Shown here: positions 27,817 to 28,702 of the stretch, piece by piece
Position numbering within the stretch: the first letter of the stretch is position 1
Layout: the number at the start of each line of letters is the position of its first letter
DNA from: Mesostigma viride
Lineage: Eukaryota; Streptophyta; Mesostigmatophyceae; Mesostigmatales; Mesostigmataceae
Direction of reading: 5' to 3'
Assembly: GCA_009746045.1 (NCBI GenBank)
Contig: RPFO01000888.1
Span: forward strand, 1 to 28,702
Length of the DNA: 28,702 nucleotides
Translations under genes and position numbers: made by a program
The notes under the pieces: generated by a model
Told to the model about the DNA's origin: nothing
The model's database searches: none
Seen by the model: the letters and a program-made list of their open reading frames with translations, nothing else

Positions 27817-27905
27817 AGCTTGCGTTTGCGTTTGCGTTTGCGTTTGCCTTTGCCTTTGCCTTTGCGTATACATTTGCATGTGCGCTTGCGTTGCCGTTTG
27901 CTTAT
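27817..27905. repeat. TTGCGT/TTGCCT hexamer repeat
   Basis: Tandem TTGCGT units switch to TTGCCT in the middle and then decay into related TTGCATG and TTGCGTTGCC motifs. Open frames here (Leu-Arg or Lys-Arg repeats) are not genes. Confidence 0.85.
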
Positions 27906-28303
27906 GCGTCCCAATGTATGTCTGGCTTTGGGCAATTCTTCTATTTCCTTGTCGTTGGGATATGAGTGGGTGCTGGCGGTGGTGTTACTGTCGGCAGGTA
28001 GAGTGGCAGTGGCTTCAACTTCTGTTGCTTTTTCATTGCATTTGCATTTTCATTGGGTCTCTGTAGTTAAACAACTGCTTTAAATATCTTTGTTAATAGC
28101 CGGCTTCAGCTGTAATTTCGATTGCATGTTGCTTTTGAATTGCATTCGCACTGGGCACATGCAGTGGGCATTAGGCATTGGTAGTGCAATTACACATGCA
28201 GTCACACTTGCAATTGCAATGAAGTTGAAATTGAAGCTGCAGCTAAAATTTGCTACGTGCCTAACTGGTACAGTCGCATGTGCAGTCAACTTTGTGCTTG
28301 TTT
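27906..28303. other. Non-coding stretch, no gene seen
   Basis: Contains degenerate TTGCATT and GAAGTTGAAATTGAAGC-type simple sequence around 28030-28050 and 28215-28250. No supportable gene. Confidence 0.4.
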
Positions 28304-28366
28304 ATTATTATTATTTCTTCTTCTTATAATTTCTTCTTATTATTATTATTTAATTTCTTCTTGCTT
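28304..28366. repeat. TTA/TTC microsatellite
   Basis: Alternating blocks of TTA and TTC trinucleotides on the plus strand. Confidence 0.85.
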
Positions 28367-28397
28367 TTTCGTAATGTGTGGTGGTTAGAATGGTGAT

Positions 28398-28533
28398 GGC
28401 AGGGGCAGGAGCAGGGCAGGGGCAGGGGCAGGGCAGGGGCAGGGGCAGGGGCAGGGGCAGGGGCAGGGGCAGGGCAGGGGCAGGCAGGGGCAGGGGCAGG
28501 GGCAGGGTAGGGGCAGGGGCAGGGGCAGGGGCA
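28398..28533. repeat. GGGGCA hexamer repeat
   Basis: Tandem GGGGCA with occasional loss of one G (GGGCA), over about 135 bases. The minus strand reads as Pro/Ala/Leu repeats, which are not a gene. Confidence 0.9.
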
Positions 28534-28702
28534 ATCATGAGTTGCTTTCGGCCTGGCATGTGCACCAGAACTGGCATATGTGCTCGCAATGCAGCTTGCT
28601 ACTCTTGTTCCTTTTGTTTGCCTTTTCTTTTGTTTGGGAACTGTTCGTGCAGGGGGTGGGATGAGGCCGCGAGTCTCTGGGCAGGGGCATTGACGTGGGT
28701 AG

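Noticed and set aside
27708-27935. Lys/Arg-repeat open frame on the minus strand
   Set aside because: Direct translation of the TTGCGT/TTGCCT hexamer repeat.
1-28702. tRNA, rRNA or other known structural RNA genes
   Set aside because: No cloverleaf B-box/T-arm pattern or rRNA-like block was recognised by eye on either strand.

Overview
This window looks like repeat-rich nuclear DNA of a eukaryote, most likely a green alga (chlorophyte) or a similar protist. The coding patches favour C- or G-ended codons and sit in AT-richer non-coding DNA. Candidate GT-AG introns occur, and there are no bacterial-style operons. The transposons are eukaryotic superfamilies (piggyBac and a Copia-like LTR element), and there are many foldback and minisatellite sequences. 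The organism assignment is an inference. I recognise no conserved housekeeping gene, tRNA or rRNA.

Layout. 1-2774: a piggyBac-type DNA transposon on the minus strand. Its transposase has all catalytic aspartates and the C-terminal cysteine-rich domain, with one homopolymer frameshift. The right end is a TTAA with a subterminal hairpin; the left end lies outside the window. 3298-4345: two unidentified coding fragments. 4348-9330: a decayed Copia-like LTR retrotransposon. It has a putative 5' LTR, a Gag with zinc knuckles, an in-frame UGA followed by CUAG, then integrase, then a retropepsin-like domain, then a Copia-type reverse transcriptase cut off after its catalytic DD box. The retropepsin between integrase and reverse transcriptase is unusual. 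9331-9600: a GTGACA/GTGATA-based repeat directly at the truncation point.

9601-16640 is mostly non-coding: a possible acidic last exon, a C-rich strand-skewed tract, a 30-bp perfect palindrome and a tandem array of about 172-bp units. 16640-23476 (minus strand) holds several unidentified proteins: one with a Gly-Ala repeat N-terminus and a Tudor-like C-terminus, one with a Cys-rich start shared with the gene at 24550, and a spliced gene with a PHD-like zinc finger, a coiled coil and a Gln-rich tail. These are likely transposon proteins or lineage-specific genes.

Two foldback elements stand out. One is a 316-bp near-perfect palindrome (19619-19934) whose pre-insertion state is visible in a second, inverted copy of the host repeat at 27016-27195. 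The other is a 592-bp multi-hairpin element at 23602-24193. The right end (25580-28702) holds heptamer and hexamer minisatellites and no supportable gene.

The genes do not form a pathway. The window reads as layered mobile-element insertions. The most informative points are the Gag-Pol readthrough context, the domain order of the retroelement, and the filled-versus-empty palindrome site.
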